A DNA stretch of 64,000 bases, from the NCBI GenBank assembly GCA_907163375.1, contig CAJQUW010009239.1:124001-188000 (forward strand), written 5' to 3'. This DNA is from Prostheceraeus crozeri. Its lineage: Eukaryota > Platyhelminthes > Polycladida > Euryleptidae. Of the stretch, positions 1 to 14,164 are shown one piece after another. A program made the position numbers and the translations under genes. Every line of letters starts with the position of its first letter. Position 1 is the first letter of the stretch. Below the pieces are notes generated by a model. It made no database searches, was not told where the DNA came from, and saw only the letters and a list, made by a program, of their open reading frames with translations.

Positions 1-2360
1 TACTTCATTCGAGTATAAGTGCCCTTAAGTGGTATGGTTCATATAAAGGTACATGTTGTCATTGAAACTAATTATTATGCGGTCTTCAAGTCGCTATAAT
101 CAGTTCTTATGAAAGAATCCAGTGCAAAAAATGAGTAAATCATCACCATGTAAATTATGAGGGGATTCTATCTATGTCTTTCCTCCACTTCGAAGAGCAT
201 TAAAAATATTTGCTTACTAATAAACCTGAAACATATTTCAACAATTAATTATAATGCGAGTAAAATACTGTAATACCTATTCCTAATGAAAGGCAACAAG
301 TGGCTTGTCGAGTGCATCGCATCGCTGGATGTTAGTGTCAGGTTAAAAAGTACGACATTACAGTATGTCCTCAGATGTGGATGCCAACAGCGTTACATGA
401 ATACTTTTATATCCCTTTCGTGACCAAAGTGAAATTCATTACATTGTCCGAAGTCACCATGACTTGCTCTGCACGCACAATTTAAGTGTGCCAACTAGAT
501 CCACAATTCGTTTGCGATCAGAATAGTCGAAGTGATCATATTCAGCACTTGGCAACTGAAAATTTGCGATAAATTTATTTAGGGTTTAAAAAAGCTTCAT
601 CTCTCTTTTTCAACCCAATTTTTTGCATCGTTTATTTTCAATTGAAAAGCATACTAATGGGTCGGCAACCTTGATTGCTGTTTTGATGTGCGAAATAAAT
701 CATCGGTTATGTCGATAAAGTGTTATTCATAACCTTGCTAAATCTTGAGTGTATCATGCCATTTATATTTGTCGATAGCAACTTGACTTTATGGAAACAA
801 TCTTAAACTTTCGTATTCCGTCCTCTATCAAGCCAAGGAAAAAATCCAAGGAAACAATATATGAAAAAAAATTGCTGAGAAAATAGGAGCGCATGCATTA
901 ATTGCCATTTTCAATGAAAAATTTAGGGTTGTTTCTTATCAATTATATTTGGCCTGTATAAAATTAAATCATGTACAAATACAGCGTTTCGTGCCATAGA
1001 CACTTTAAGGGCCGATATGAGTTAATGGGAGGCTGATATAGAGGTTAATAGGAGCGCGTTCACAACAAAAAGTTAATGAAACACTCGTGTTCTTCCTTCA
1101 TGACATTCCTGCAGTCTAGGAAAACGTATTGAACTTGCAGGTAAACTGCTCAATTTACTTAAGGTCTCAGTTTCGTTCTTTTTGTCTAGTATTAATTTCT
1201 TTGGTCAAATATACTGACATTTGGCAAACACACTTATTGCATATCATTACTCCGTTACATAAGAATTCAATATATTATTGAATGGTTATGCAGACAATCT
1301 TATTTCATTAGGAGAATTTTTTAATCGCAAAAATTGTTGGTTTTTTAACAGAATTCAATTTTTTGCTCAATGCTTTAGTCTGTAGGCATGTAGCTCTATT
1401 TTCAATATCTTTCTCCTATTTAAAATCCTGGCTATGAGTCTGTACAGTCCAAATAAGCTGTGAATTGTGTGTACACTAATCCAGGCCTATTTCAAAGAAT
1501 TCTATAGAACCATTCCACTGAGTATAATGTATTTTGATAGGAAGAAAATAGTGATTATGTCTAATGAAAATGTCTGATTTACCTTTGTGAGAATTGTTTG
1601 GTTTTTCTAGTCACGTCTCCATTTCCATCGATCTTGTGGATCCTATCGCCTGAAGAAATTTTGCTTAGTATCACACAGGCCATTCTTTATCAGAAAGCAA
1701 ACTGTCAAATAATGTGAACACTATTGTGTGAGCAACTGATTTATAGAGTAAGTTTTAGATAATGTTTACAAGCTTATACACATTAAATTTTGAGTACTTC
1801 TGTACTTGCAGCGAATATCTTAATATAATCTGTTTGTCTCTTTAACTGACAATCTCGCTGAACTGATGTTTTAAAACAACTAATAGTTTTACACATTGAT
1901 ATCCAATTTTATATTGCTTTCTAAATAGTCAAATGAAGGTACACAGCTACAACATTTAAAAGAGTTCGGAGGGTTGATGTGCTATAGTAAAATGGCAAAA
2001 CCTATAAAAGAAGTGGTTTCTTTGAATTTATCATGTGAGACTCAAACGCACAGGTGTATTATACAATTAACAAAAGAAAAGATGGAAAGCTTTCGGAATT
2101 TCATCATTTCAGCTGCATATATGTGACCGTTTACTGGTTTTACCTGTGACTAGTAAAATTATGGTTTTGTATAAAGATAAAGCATGAAGACTTAAGAAAG
2201 TCAGTTAAAGAAAATTTGTATCGGCACCATCTGTGGATGTGGCAGATAGAAATATAGATGCGTGAGTAGAATCCATCTCATCCTCCAGGTCAGATAGGGT
2301 TCATGAAGCCATCATGACAATTCAACCATCTACGAGATCACTTGACTAACGAAACTGTGC
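1..2360. other. No recognisable gene
   Basis: AT-rich sequence with stops in all frames. I see no conserved protein, RNA gene or clear repeat in it. Confidence 0.5.
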
Positions 2361-2695
2361 TTGTTACTACAACCGATGATAGAAAAGTAAGATAACGGAC
2401 TACGGTTTTTGTCAAAAGTTCCGCAAGATATAATGTGACTAGTAACAGAGCTGGCAGGACCTGTGGTCTGCCAGAGCTGGCTACAGCTGTGGACTCAGCT
2501 ATGTCGGTAGTACTGAGCGCCGCCTATCCATGAGAATTGCTGAACATCTCCCGAAATGGTCAATTACTGTGGGTATAAGACCAAGATCCAGAAATGCTCC
2601 TGCCAGCTCTGTTACTAGTCACATTATATCTTGCAGAACTTTTGACAAAAATCGTAGTCCGTCATCTTACTTTTCTATCATCGGTTGTAGTAACA
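2361..2695. repeat. Foldback (long inverted repeat)
   Basis: The arm 2361-2460 recurs in reverse complement at 2597-2695 with only a few differences, around a spacer of about 136 bp. The arms begin with ttgttactacaaccgatgat and its complement. A short open frame across the right arm (2530-2796) has no protein similarity I recognise. The structure fits a foldback transposon or the core of a MITE; family not assigned. Confidence 0.75.
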
Positions 2696-2993
2696 ATTTC
2701 CGCTATTTACAAATTCTAGAGTCGCTCATTATTAAAGCTATGATGCCGGCTCTTTGTGTACAGAAAGAAACATATCAACTTCACCTTGCGTGGTAGCAGA
2801 TTAATATTCATGTTTATTAGCTCACTCTCGTGACCGCTCTCTGTCAGACATCGAAACTGTGCTTAACTGAATTCAATTCTTGATAATAAGGTACACAAGG
2901 TCTATTTATATGGAGATTATCCAAGTGAATCGCCACTGAACCTCACGTGATTCACACTACAACACAATATATTTTGCTTCAATCAACAAACCA

Positions 2994-3078
2994 GGGGCGA
3001 CCGCACAAACACTACTAAACTAAGAAAGCACAAACAGTATCACTGACCCATTGAGATTTGTTTCTGTGCGGTCGCCCC
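2994..3078. repeat. Short inverted repeat
   Basis: The 14-base arm ggggcgaccgcaca (2994-3007) is exactly mirrored at 3065-3078 around a 57-bp spacer. The ends recall the CAGGGGCG termini of hAT elements, so it may be a very short hAT-derived remnant. No clear target duplication was found. Confidence 0.5.
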
Positions 3079-3132
3079 AGATGTTCAAGGTGTTTAACTT
3101 ACAAGTACCTGGACAAGTTGCCTATGCAGACT

Positions 3133-3827
3133 TAGGCCTGCTTTACACTCGCAGTTCATGTGCTGTGCAGCCATAGAAATTGACAACAATAAAACCTCTA
3201 GAATGGAAATTAAGCTTCATGCAATGCACAATGACGGCACATAAATCGCACGCATTTTCACTTAGACGCACCTGCCAACGTCTGTATCATTGGGTTAGAA
3301 TCAGTCACATGAATAAATCGAAGCTTTTAATTGGTTCTTCATGCCCCAACTTAGTACCCCCGGATGTGCCGCGACCTTGAGTCAATTTCCATTCTAGCGA
3401 ACTTCAGATAAACAGTTTATTTCTATGTGTGCAGCAGATGACGAAAATGACCTCGTTATGACGTTAATCGAAATCTCTTCTGACACAAAACATGACGTCA
3501 GTGCTGCAGTGGCAGTTCAGGTGCAGTTCTGCGATTAGACCGAAGTTTATTTCTTTGCAGCCTGCCGCAATTATAGGGTCATCTGATTAGTTAATTTTCT
3601 CTATTTAATCTACCAGATCTTGTCACAATAACCTGACAGGTCATCGTCCATCATGTCAACATACATGATTGGACAGTGCAGCATGTGACTTGCTGTTCGC
3701 AATGTAAATTAGGTGCTGCACATGCAGTTCTGCTTTATAGCTATTTCATGTTGCGTTTCAATCACGTGACGGGCGTGCCACTTAACTGCTGCACCTGCAG
3801 CGACTGCCAGTGTAAAGTAGGCTTTAA
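3133..3827. mobile_element. hAT-like non-autonomous DNA transposon (MITE)
   Basis: The left end (taggcctgctttacact, 3133) and the reverse complement of the right end (ending at 3827) match over about 20 bases with two or three differences and more weakly for another 15. GCAGT/CTGCA-type motifs recur inside near both ends (for example 3501-3540 and 3710-3733), as in the subterminal repeats of hAT elements. No transposase is encoded; the open frame at 3180-3380 looks incidental. I could not find a convincing 8-bp duplication, so the family call is tentative. Confidence 0.5.
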
Positions 3828-6800
3828 GTGTGTGATAAATGATTAGAACATTCGACAGAGTTGTTGGATGGCCCAAAATGATCACTTAAAAGAACCAATT
3901 TTTCTTTTTTGGGAACCAATCTTTTTGGGCGAACACATAAAAATAATCCGGCAGCCGTTTGATTTCTTTCTCGCACACACACTTCCTTCCCTATAAAACC
4001 AACTCTCTTTGTTAAATTCGTTGACATTTCCAGCTAAGTTAAACCCCTGACTGTCTGCTCCTCAAGTACATATATAGCTTTGACTTTTTTCTTCAGTTGC
4101 CAGTGACGGTCCACCAGCAGGCAGACAATTGCAGTACAAATTAATCGTTTCCTCTCTCTCTCTCTCCACATGTCTTCGAATGAAGAGCACAGAATTCATT
4201 GATTGAACCTATGTGTCAATGTGTCAGTGTTGAATTGATTATATCGAATTCATATAGGATGAAGTTCGAAAATATATAAAAATGACATGACACGTGAATG
4301 TACGTGATAGCAATGCATTCCAGTCTCATGCAACCAAAGAACAATTTCAGATATGTTTTAGTGGACCTCCTACTTTAAAGTGATTCAATTGACTGATTTC
4401 ACGAAGTCCATTGAATGGAGACGATGGCGCACGCGCTAGACTCGTATATCTGTGTGTGTCCACAGGCCTTGCATGCGTGTCCACTATCTTGTCTCTTGAT
4501 GAGCCCGTGCAGACACGGCTTAATAATTATAACCAAATTAAATCCAGCTGATGACTGAAAGAGTTCTTAAGTTCTGCATTTAGACTATATTTGATACCTA
4601 ACATAATATTCAAATTATGTTATCTCGCATTTTCAATGTTTCACTGTATCATCTTATTCCTTATTAATTGTTAGGATATTTTGAAACTATCATGCATCCA
4701 AACCGAATTTCGAAAACTTGTTTCCTTTGGGAGAACTCGAAGCTGTATGAGATGTGTTTTTATCGTTGCCGTTCTGTGTCTTCGCCCATCACCTCTCAAA
4801 TGCTGCCGGTCAGTTCTTTTTGGACGTTGCTGATTTTGCATGACTGGCAAGAACGGAATATGGAAATAGTAAATTTTACAATTTGTAGAAAGTCTTGAAT
4901 TGCTGATGGATCAACCGGTTGAAATTTGGTCAACGAAACGTGACCAGGGCATATCTGACCCACCGACTCACCGATCCCCTTGACCCCCGCAAATTCGTGA
5001 TCCACTTCCCATGACCTACGACTCACTCCCAATTCTATAACAGATATAGTGTCATATGGGCCTGTAATATCTACACATAGTAGATAAGTCGTATGCTATA
5101 TAACATGTTTAATACCGTAAGAATTAATACATTTCTGCGGTGTGTGGGAATTTCCACAGGATTCCCATACAGATTTCCTGTAATAATAATAATAATAATA
5201 GTAATAAAAAGCGCTGTTCTTTGAATGAAAATCGTATAACATGCAGATTGAAGTTATAAAGTTATCACTGGAAAAGTGAATTATACAAAGAACAGATGTA
5301 CATAATAAAAGTGTTACAGCGCCTTTCAGTGTGTCTTGTGATGTGGGACAAATGTGGGTTCTTGCCGCACGGCAGCTCCGATGGGTGAATTTTAGCCTAC
5401 ATATTGCTGCACTATTCAAGTTGCTGCATATTGAGACACTTTCAAGTTATATACTGTACTTGCTCATTAGTATCTCGTCAGGCATTGCCATCAGTGTATC
5501 ATCGTGCCCCGCAAAGAAACTCAACCTCACTGCGGATAATCGCAGCGAATTTTCCTTTTTCTAGTTCATGTAAAAGGAAGAAAGACAAGTTCTCAACAAC
5601 AAGAAGAATATCAACAGTCAGCTTGTTGAAACAGTTAAGAAAATGAACAATTGATGATGTCAAATATCAACATTGATAGAGCTTAATTGAAGAGTCTGTC
5701 ATTACAATCTGGAAATAAATGAAAATTAGCACCGATCTTTATCTTTTGAAATTACCATAGAAATACAGCTTGCTTGAATCTCTTCTACAAGGTTGGGCAG
5801 CTGATCCTTGTCAATGGTAATTAAAGTCACTCAATGTCGCGTTACCGTGACGTCGGCTCAGAGATTTTCGCTTCATCTTGTGTGCTTCTCCACGTCAAGC
5901 AACTCAGAGCGGCTGCCCACGCAATCAGCTGTCTTAGTTTGACAAGTTATCCTCCAAACCATGAGAGATAATGAGCAGTTAGCAGTGTGAGTTGTAGCAT
6001 GCTTGATGAGCTACTTGATAGTGGAAAATTCTTGTGATAGTTTTGCACGCCCATAGAAGTGTCAGTGGCACGAAGTACTGGCGGATTTTATTGTACATAG
6101 CTAACTTTTGTTTTTATTGAGCCATTAAAGTCTTCAAGAAGCGATCCAACCTGTTTTCAACAACGATGACATGTAATTTGGAACCTCTCTTAAGTCATAT
6201 GATTGAAATACCTGTGTAATCATCCGTTTTATTGTCTGCATTCCGACATGCCCGGAAAATGCATAAGTCAAAATGTCCGACGAGGAATATCATCTGAAGA
6301 AAATGAGAATGTCAGCATGTCATCATGAGAAATAAAAAGATGATTTTGTCCATATTTTGAGGCAACGAGGCCCTTTGAAATAGACTTCTACACGTACCAG
6401 AAAATGCAATGGATAATGTGCATGTATCATTTTTTACTTGAATCTTTTCATCGAAATTTTGACATCTTCCCTTGTTTCTGCCATTTTCCTTTCACGTCAT
6501 TTCGATGGCAGGAAAAAGTCATAGCAAGAGTCAGTGAGGAGGAAAGTCGATGCGTCAGAATTTCAATAAATGTCGATCATCTGCTTGTTGATACTTCAAA
6601 GTGTTCTTACTGAGGTGTGCAATGTCTATTACTTTAATTGTGGACTTTCATCCTCACGACAGGACATCATAGAAGAATTGACAGAATTTTTGAAAAGAGG
6701 AAAAAATTCCTGACAAAAATTATCTTCTTTCCAAAGCGATTCTAAACAAAGTCTCAATCAGAGTCGGATCAGTCACAGGCCGACTTCGGAACGGCTGGCA

Positions 6801-6949
6801 GAATGTCAGACCGTGACCCGGTCCGCGATCTGTGTTCTAAATTAGTTGCTATTGTACCTCACTTACTTCTTTTATGATCTCTCCCTCTATAATTTTAGTC
6901 TATTTCTGATATCTTACTGAATATCTTACATTAACCGCATTTTCTACAT
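3828..6949. other. No recognisable gene
   Basis: AT-rich DNA without a conserved protein. Short open frames here (for example 4668-4898 and 5331-5646) overlap each other on both strands and show no known motif. The only simple structure is the (TAA)n tract listed separately. Confidence 0.5.
5181..5206. repeat. (TAA)n microsatellite
   Basis: Run of about eight TAA units with one interruption. Confidence 0.9.
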
Positions 6950-7160
6950 TCAACCAGCTCAGTAGCCTTGTGGTAGAGTATTCGCTCTGAGTTCGAGAGA
7001 CCTTGGTTCAAACCTTGGTTGGATCAAATCTAGGACTTTTAAAACAGGTAGACTCTCCATTCTTGCTGAACAGTCAGCACAAAAGGAATGAGAGTGAGAT
7101 AAATAACAACTCACCCACTTGGAAAAAAGGGTGCGTGCCTAATGTGCTTCCGAGTATAAA
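6950..7160 (+). mobile_element. tRNA-derived SINE-like sequence
   Basis: The first ~70 bases have a tRNA-like layout: an A-box-like stretch (tagccttgtggtagagt, from 6963) and a B box (ggttcaaacc, 7005-7014), the two parts of an RNA polymerase III promoter. The T stem does not pair properly and the sequence runs on into an unrelated tail ending near 7160, which argues for a SINE rather than a working tRNA gene. No clear target duplication seen. Confidence 0.55.
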
Positions 7161-10100
7161 CAACATTAATTAATTTATTATTTTCAATCATAATGCGTCC
7201 ACTTTTAAGTGTGATGCATGATCCAAATAACCCGTTGTCAGAACGGAATTGTAATGGGGCAGCACTTTTGTCTGGAGGATGCATTTGAGATTGATATATG
7301 AATATAGCATGATAGATAATATTCCAGAACATGTATGTATCACATTTACGTCGGTTGCATCACCGCAATATAATTTCCGACTTAAATTGTACTCCAAATA
7401 TTTTTGCATCTTACACAGACGTGTACTAAAAGGATGCAAAAACTTTTCACTAAAAATTTTGTCATTGTGCTATAAATATTATATAACATCATAAGGTGAT
7501 GACTTGGAAGAGGATCGACTTGTCAGTTTCGGACTCCGCCCGCCCATCCTTTGCTCGGTCACCCTTTCAGCTCATCCTAGTTCTGGTCCAATCCCGTCAT
7601 TCTCATTCAACCGTCCCAACCCGACACCCTCAAAGTTACCGAAGCAGACTATCGCACACATGCATGATAAGTGATTCTGAGTGATTTGAAATCACCCAGA
7701 TTTTCAGCTTTATCAGCATGAAATATCTCTTAGCACCATGAACAGTGAATTAGAATGTATGCTTTATAATGAGATATTTTTGAAATAATGACGCTGTGAG
7801 ACAATTTATCAAGATCTGCTGGATGATACGACCCGTTTAACAAGGGGGACGAAATCCTCTGCAAAGGGGAGCGCCAACCACTCCTCCTACCTAGAAAATG
7901 GCCGGTATTCAGCCTTACTTTGCTTACAATGGGTATACTATAAATGTACAATATACTATCAATTATAATTACATAAATATGTCACACATAGAGTATCACG
8001 TAGCATCAAACATACTCATTGCGCAACACTTTTCTTAATCAATTTTATTATTGAGAAAAATGCCATAGTTTGTCATGAATAAGTTTTATAAAGTAGGGAA
8101 ATATCAAGTGATTTTAAAGAAATTCTAATCAATTTCACTCTTCAACACGAAAATTAATTCATGGGGCTTTACTGATCTTAGTTATAATGACTAGTTTATT
8201 ACATTAAAAGCATGAATAACAGAAAATTTGCAAGAGCACTTTAGCATTTTTGTCCATTATTGATTGCAATCATCATTATCAACGAAATACTCCATCATAA
8301 AATGCGAACACAGGCGCATCAATTATCGGTGCACTTCAATAAAATTAATGCGAACTCATAATGAGATCTTCAACAAAACTTTATACTACGTTTGAAATAT
8401 CTTGATCAAACAAATCAAAATCAGTAGAATGCTACAGTAGACTCAAAACCATAATATGTCAGTCATAAGCACACAATACCCTTTAACTTTATCTGAAACT
8501 CATATCTCAACCATAGCTTTGTTTGCACTGTTATAACACTAATAATTTTCATTCTTGCATAGACATGCATGCTTGAGCATCATGCTTGCATTTCTCCCAT
8601 TGTGCATTTTTATCCATCTTATTTCAATCTAGGATAGTTAGTATTCTATAATTAATGAAACACTAAGGACTATGAAGTAATCATTCCGCTTTCAATAACG
8701 CAGTACTCTTCAAGATTGCAAAAAGATGCAAATAAAGGCATCTTTTAAACAATGCAGGACTTGCCATGATGCTTACCTGCCCACAAGCGCGCAATCCCAC
8801 CACCCTACATCCAACTCTGGCCTCAATATTCTGATGAAACAGAAAATACAGTTTTGTTGAGTAAAATTAGCACTGGTGCAGCATGTAAGTACGATACATA
8901 TACATTGATACATAAGGATACAGATTACAGAATTTTTAATAAGGGAATGTCACAAGATACTACGTACCTGAATTTAAGGTAACTGAAGGAATTGCGACAT
9001 TTCATTTGATACATATTTTGATCATCAGTACAAGTAAATGTAGTACACGCTATACAGAAAGTATTATTTGCTGTCGTTCTTTTGAATGAGTTCAAAATCT
9101 CATTGTAGCATCAGTCTTATGCTCGGCATCGATTCGGAAATCCTTGTCTTATTGCTGTATTTTTGGGTGTGATTTTCGGCTGGCAATGACCCCTACACAT
9201 GAATAGTCAACTTTTGTAAAAAGATGCCATTTCTTGTTTTTGATGCGACGAATCAGAATCAGTTTGTTTTATAAACATTCAGATCTCAGCCAGTTTGATC
9301 AATTACATGCCTCACTTTTTCTGTTGTATGAAATGCAGAATTTCGACAACCATTTGTCAAAACGACAATAAATAGTCAGAAACAAGTCACTGACGTCGTT
9401 ATCGATGTCATCCTTTTTATTCGAATGTCTTGGTAAATTTGTTTTGGGATTCGTAAATTCGCTATGTGCTGACATTGAACTTGATGGCTGAAACTTAAAA
9501 TGAACTAAGGAGAGAAAGATATATGAGCAATTCACAGTAATTACTCATTATCCGTTCTAGGAAAATCAAGCGCTTTCATGTATCACAGTCGAATTTCATA
9601 AGTGAATATAACTTCCCGTGCTGCAAACATGGTCTAGTTCTATAGTTATTTACCCAGGGTTTGTATCATTCGACTTCATGAATTAGGGTTTTCACATACG
9701 AAAACTGAATTTCACGAAAATGACAAAAATATGTTGGACAATGTCATTATATTCTTCAATGGTCCGAGGGAAATCCTCAGAAAAAAATTATTAGCAGAAG
9801 TGTTCTCAGCAACATCTAAAACGCATGTTTCTGTCAAAATTTCAAATGGAAAATCAACAACTTTTGATAGTTTGAAAGTAGGTCTAAATAGGTATATCTC
9901 CACGAACTGTCAGGAACAATTAATTTGCTGGCTAAAATTTCAACAGAAATATAAGTTCTGGATATTGCTGAGAATGCTTCTGTACTGTAAATTTTAACTT
10001 AGAAGCTTTCTGTGAGTCAGTCCTATCAAAAATGTATTCATAAATATCTTTTCAAAAAATGCATACATTCAAAAATGTAATGCATGTATGTGTGTGATTG

Positions 10101-12229
10101 GTATATTAGTGTGCCAGTCAAACACAAAATCAAAATTCAATTTGTAACGAACAAGTTTCTTGTGTCTATGCCGGAATCACGAAGCAGAAGAAGGTTGTCA
10201 GGGGGCTTTAGACTCAGAGTTGCGGTATGATGTGCTTCATAGTATGAGCCGGTTGACCGCAGGCACGGGAGGTGGACTGTCGCAATGCTCAGCCCTGCTT
10301 GAAGGTCGCGGCTATCGAGAGAGACTAATAGAAACTGTTGCATTATTTGTAACTACTGGCATAGAATGGGATGAGATGGTTGAGCACTCAAATTATTTTT
10401 AATTGTTCCTATGGAGATCAATGGAACCACTCAACCGCAATTAATCCATCAAGGATATGTGGTTTTCATTTTTATGGAGCTTTCGTCTTAATGTTTGACA
10501 TTTCGAGTTTCTGATAGTCTCATGGTACTCGTCTCGACCAGATCATGACATCTGCCCATGATTTCAACATCTAACATGCGCTGCTTTTCTCAACTGTGTT
10601 TTTCACCGCTAATGAAGGATGCAAGACCGAAATATATCTGGTGCCAATTTGCCATTAGTTCTTAGTTTCGACATTAACGAGTGCAGGAAGGCGACATGCG
10701 TCGATCTTGTGGTCGACACTTTAATTTACATAATGCTCGCATAAATCACTTGTTTTTACTGATATTTTTACTTAGGCAGCAATTCATACTCACGGACGAT
10801 AAGTTTAACAGACAAAAACCTTTTGCAATCTGTTTGAGCTAATCTGTGATAACTCCAAAATTATCGAAAAGCACTAAAAGATTAAATTGTTACAACTTCA
10901 CGCCGCCCTCGAATCGACAGCATTAGAATAGGTGCATTTGTTTCCAATAGAACAACGCGTTTTTATTCTAAGAAGTACATGCGGTAAATAATACGTAATA
11001 TGCACTGCATCAATTGGTTGGCTTTCTTTCTATTAGTATATGTAAAATTCGGTATTATTGGAACGGACATTTTCCGAGAAACATTAAGATTTGCCTGAAT
11101 GTGGTATGGATTAGTTGTTTTTCAAAACATCACTTATCGGCATTATGTTGGAGTACTAGTTAATGAGAACAAAATTGTTGTTGTCAATCGGTTTCATCAA
11201 GACATTTCATGGTTTGAATGTTTTCCTCACTCCAGTTCACGGAATAGCGTCATAAAGAGATATTTTGGTATTTTCATTTCTGCGTGTCAATTAGGTCATA
11301 AATATTGTCGCAGACATGCGTTTCCCTTTTCAGTACACTCTACGAGGAGATATTCATGATTACTTTCCATCTTTGTCGTTTAGTCTGAACATCAATTGAC
11401 ATCATTTCCAAAGTTTGAAGAAAAAAATGTTGTTGTTTTCCTATAATTTTCTACTTATCCGTAAAAGTAAAATTATCATGTTGTTCCACCGCTTCACGTT
11501 ATAGATTGCTTATGTGTGAGTCAAGTTTGTAGAGAGCATACTTGGTTTCATATTGTCTACTTTCATTTCCCACTGAGGCATGTGAATATTCCTCATTTCC
11601 AGAGAGACACTTGAGTTCTTGGCGCCATCAATCCTCTCTCATTATGTTGACCCAGCACCTTCGAAGCCATCTTCTCTTTGAGCTGATGACAGTCTTGCCA
11701 ATAAATTTCAGGGCATTGGCAACATATATTATGATAATGAACCAATTTACTTTTAACTGCAATTGATTAAATTGAATGAATGATATTTACATCAGTGACA
11801 CCACAACTATTGTCATCCCAATCAATGGGTGCATTAAGTCTTGCTCAAGGCATACAACAGTGCTACAATTTCATTTGAGCTTAAGTGTCACTCGATCTCG
11901 ATTGTACGCGCATATCCGTTGCGCACGCGTAAGCGACAATAATTTGAAATAATCAGTAGAAATTTTGAAACATTTTCTTTACTCAATTGGTGTTCTTAGG
12001 AATCAAAATTGCACCTCTCCGTGAAGAAAATTCAAGCAAAAATTCCTAATGAAATATGTTGCTTCTTTGGTGTAAGTAAATATCCCTACCTTTGTATTTT
12101 ACCCAAAACAATTACAGAATTTTGCGGAAGCCCTTGCCGCCAGCAACACCAGTCTTTTACAAAGCGTCAAACAAAATTGCATAAATAACTGACTTAAATA
12201 TGACAAAAAATCGATAATAAACGTGACGT
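7161..12229. other. No recognisable gene
   Basis: Long AT-rich stretch. Open frames of up to 88 codons (such as 9731-9997 and 11099-11359) have no motif or composition suggesting coding. I see no RNA gene or clear transposon end. Confidence 0.45.
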
Positions 12230-13060
12230 CAGAGTGACGCCATGAAGAAGGTTTACGCAGCAATGATCACATCTGTTAGGACAGTGCAACGTTTCTGTAT
12301 AAGCAACGATAATGCTCAGGCACTCTTAACCAATGAGTGTTTCGAAGACCCGTGGAGATCAGGTCCGCCGGGTGGGTGGCCGATAGAACATGGAAAATGC
12401 GTAAGGCTTTACTCCGAAGGAAGCTTTTCATAAAAAAGACACTGCGATTTCTATGCCCATGTTTGCAAAGCTTCGACATCCGTGAGGATAAAGTCATCAG
12501 CGTTGGCATGCAGAGCCGCTCGTAAAACTCCTGCGAGTTCATTGTAGAATTGATACTGAGGACTGGTGTCTCAAACCCAGGCTTGATGACTTGAGGACGC
12601 GTGGTGGGCGTGGCATCCGTGGACCAGTAACACGAGGCAGGCGTAGGCAAGGTGTTGTGTGCCGTGAGGATACCCAAGAATCGAGACCAACAGCAAAGGA
12701 TTTGATAGCCAGACCATCGGAGAGGCGCAAACAGTGATGCAGTAGGAATTTAGTAGAAATTCGGGGTATTCCGAGCTCTTTGACCAGGAGCCGCTTTCGA
12801 AAGAGTTGCCACATGTTTGGGAGCCAGGGAGCGGTTCCTCTGCGGAAATGAAAAGTTTACTCCATGTAGTCAACTGTAGATATGGGCTGCAATACACTTT
12901 AGAATTTTCTAATGGCAAAGTTGAGCGCTTTCAGACGAGTCAATGACCGAGCTCGGAGCCGGAGTATGTGCGATTTTGTGGGCCACCCAGAGAATATCGT
13001 GCAAGTGCGTCATAGACGACCAAAGCAGTAGACTTGAAGGGTTTGAGGAGCTCCGACATT
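12230..13060. other. Higher-GC island with overlapping open frames, identity unknown
   Basis: This ~0.8 kb is clearly richer in G+C than its surroundings and has open frames on both strands (133 codons at 12276-12677 on -, 115 and 91 codons further on). None contains a motif I recognise, and the frames conflict. It may be a decayed transposon or pseudogene, or a chance island. I do not assign a product. Confidence 0.3.
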
Positions 13061-14164
13061 ACCCCGAGGCACATCATTGTGGTTCACGAGATTTCGAGTC
13101 AAAAGGGCCCTGATATACTTGCTGTTGTGATTTATGAATCTGGCTCTACTACGGTTTGGCTGAAATCCCAAGATTGGTGATTGGAAATTTTAATTATTAT
13201 GTTGCTATCACATTGTGTCATGTAAATTCCCTGGTAGCTGATGAGGCTAGTGAACAAAAATCAGTTTTTGAATGGTTTTGAATTATATTTTTGAATGCAA
13301 AAATTATGATGTTTCATCACGAATTTTTGTTTCTTTCAATTCCAAATCTGCGTAATTTTCTTCAATTAACTAATATTTCATATGAATCTACAACCTTAAA
13401 AGCTAGTTTGATGCGTGAAATAGAGGCAACGCCCTTAATTTCAATAACATGCTTTTCGTAAATTTACACTGTCTCATGTTTGCATCAAAATATCAGGATC
13501 ACCACCACACATCAGTTTTCATAACAACTAATAGTGATTCCAATGATGAGAAATGAGAATTGATATTGTGATAGCTGATACTTAAACTAGTATAGTGGAG
13601 GATCAATGTCATTGTCAACCAAGCATCTGAAGCTATACCACATGATGATACAACAAATATCGTCATCAGTTCCAAAATTCGTGTGTCCTGGACTGGATCC
13701 AGTCCTGAAACACCGATCCGTTTACAGTGCTGTTTTTGAGTTGAATCAAAAGCAGCAATTTTTTGATTTTCGACAGACATCTGATATCACCTAGTAATGA
13801 TAGCACTATTTCAAACTATTAATCGGAAACATTTTGACAGAGTTTTTCGATTGACATGGCAACTCGTTTACATCAACATGTAACTTTTTAAAATTCATGC
13901 TTTTGAAGATAGAAAATCAAAAATGTTAACAATTCATTTCAATTTGGGATTTGCGTTTCCTTTCAATATAGTTCGCGAATTTTTATGAGGGACAGCTGCA
14001 ATTTTCTTGATGAATCTTCTATCTATCCATAGTTTTGCTCTTTTTATACCGAAATGTTATGACAACGTTCAAAATTTGAAATTTAAGGAAAATCGCTTTT
14101 CGAACCATCATCCAACTATATTTATACTCAATAGCACTTCCATTGGAATGCGAAAAGCATGTGG
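13061..14164. other. No recognisable gene
   Basis: AT-rich; the opposing open frames at 13499-13794 show no known motif. The right part may hold the 3' untranslated end of the Tc1/mariner element that follows. Confidence 0.4.

Noticed and set aside
6951-7022. tRNA gene
   Set aside because: A and B boxes are present but the T and acceptor stems do not pair properly and a SINE-like tail follows.
12276-12677. 133-codon minus-strand open frame
   Set aside because: No recognisable motif, conflicts with frames on the other strand, and no splice or start context.
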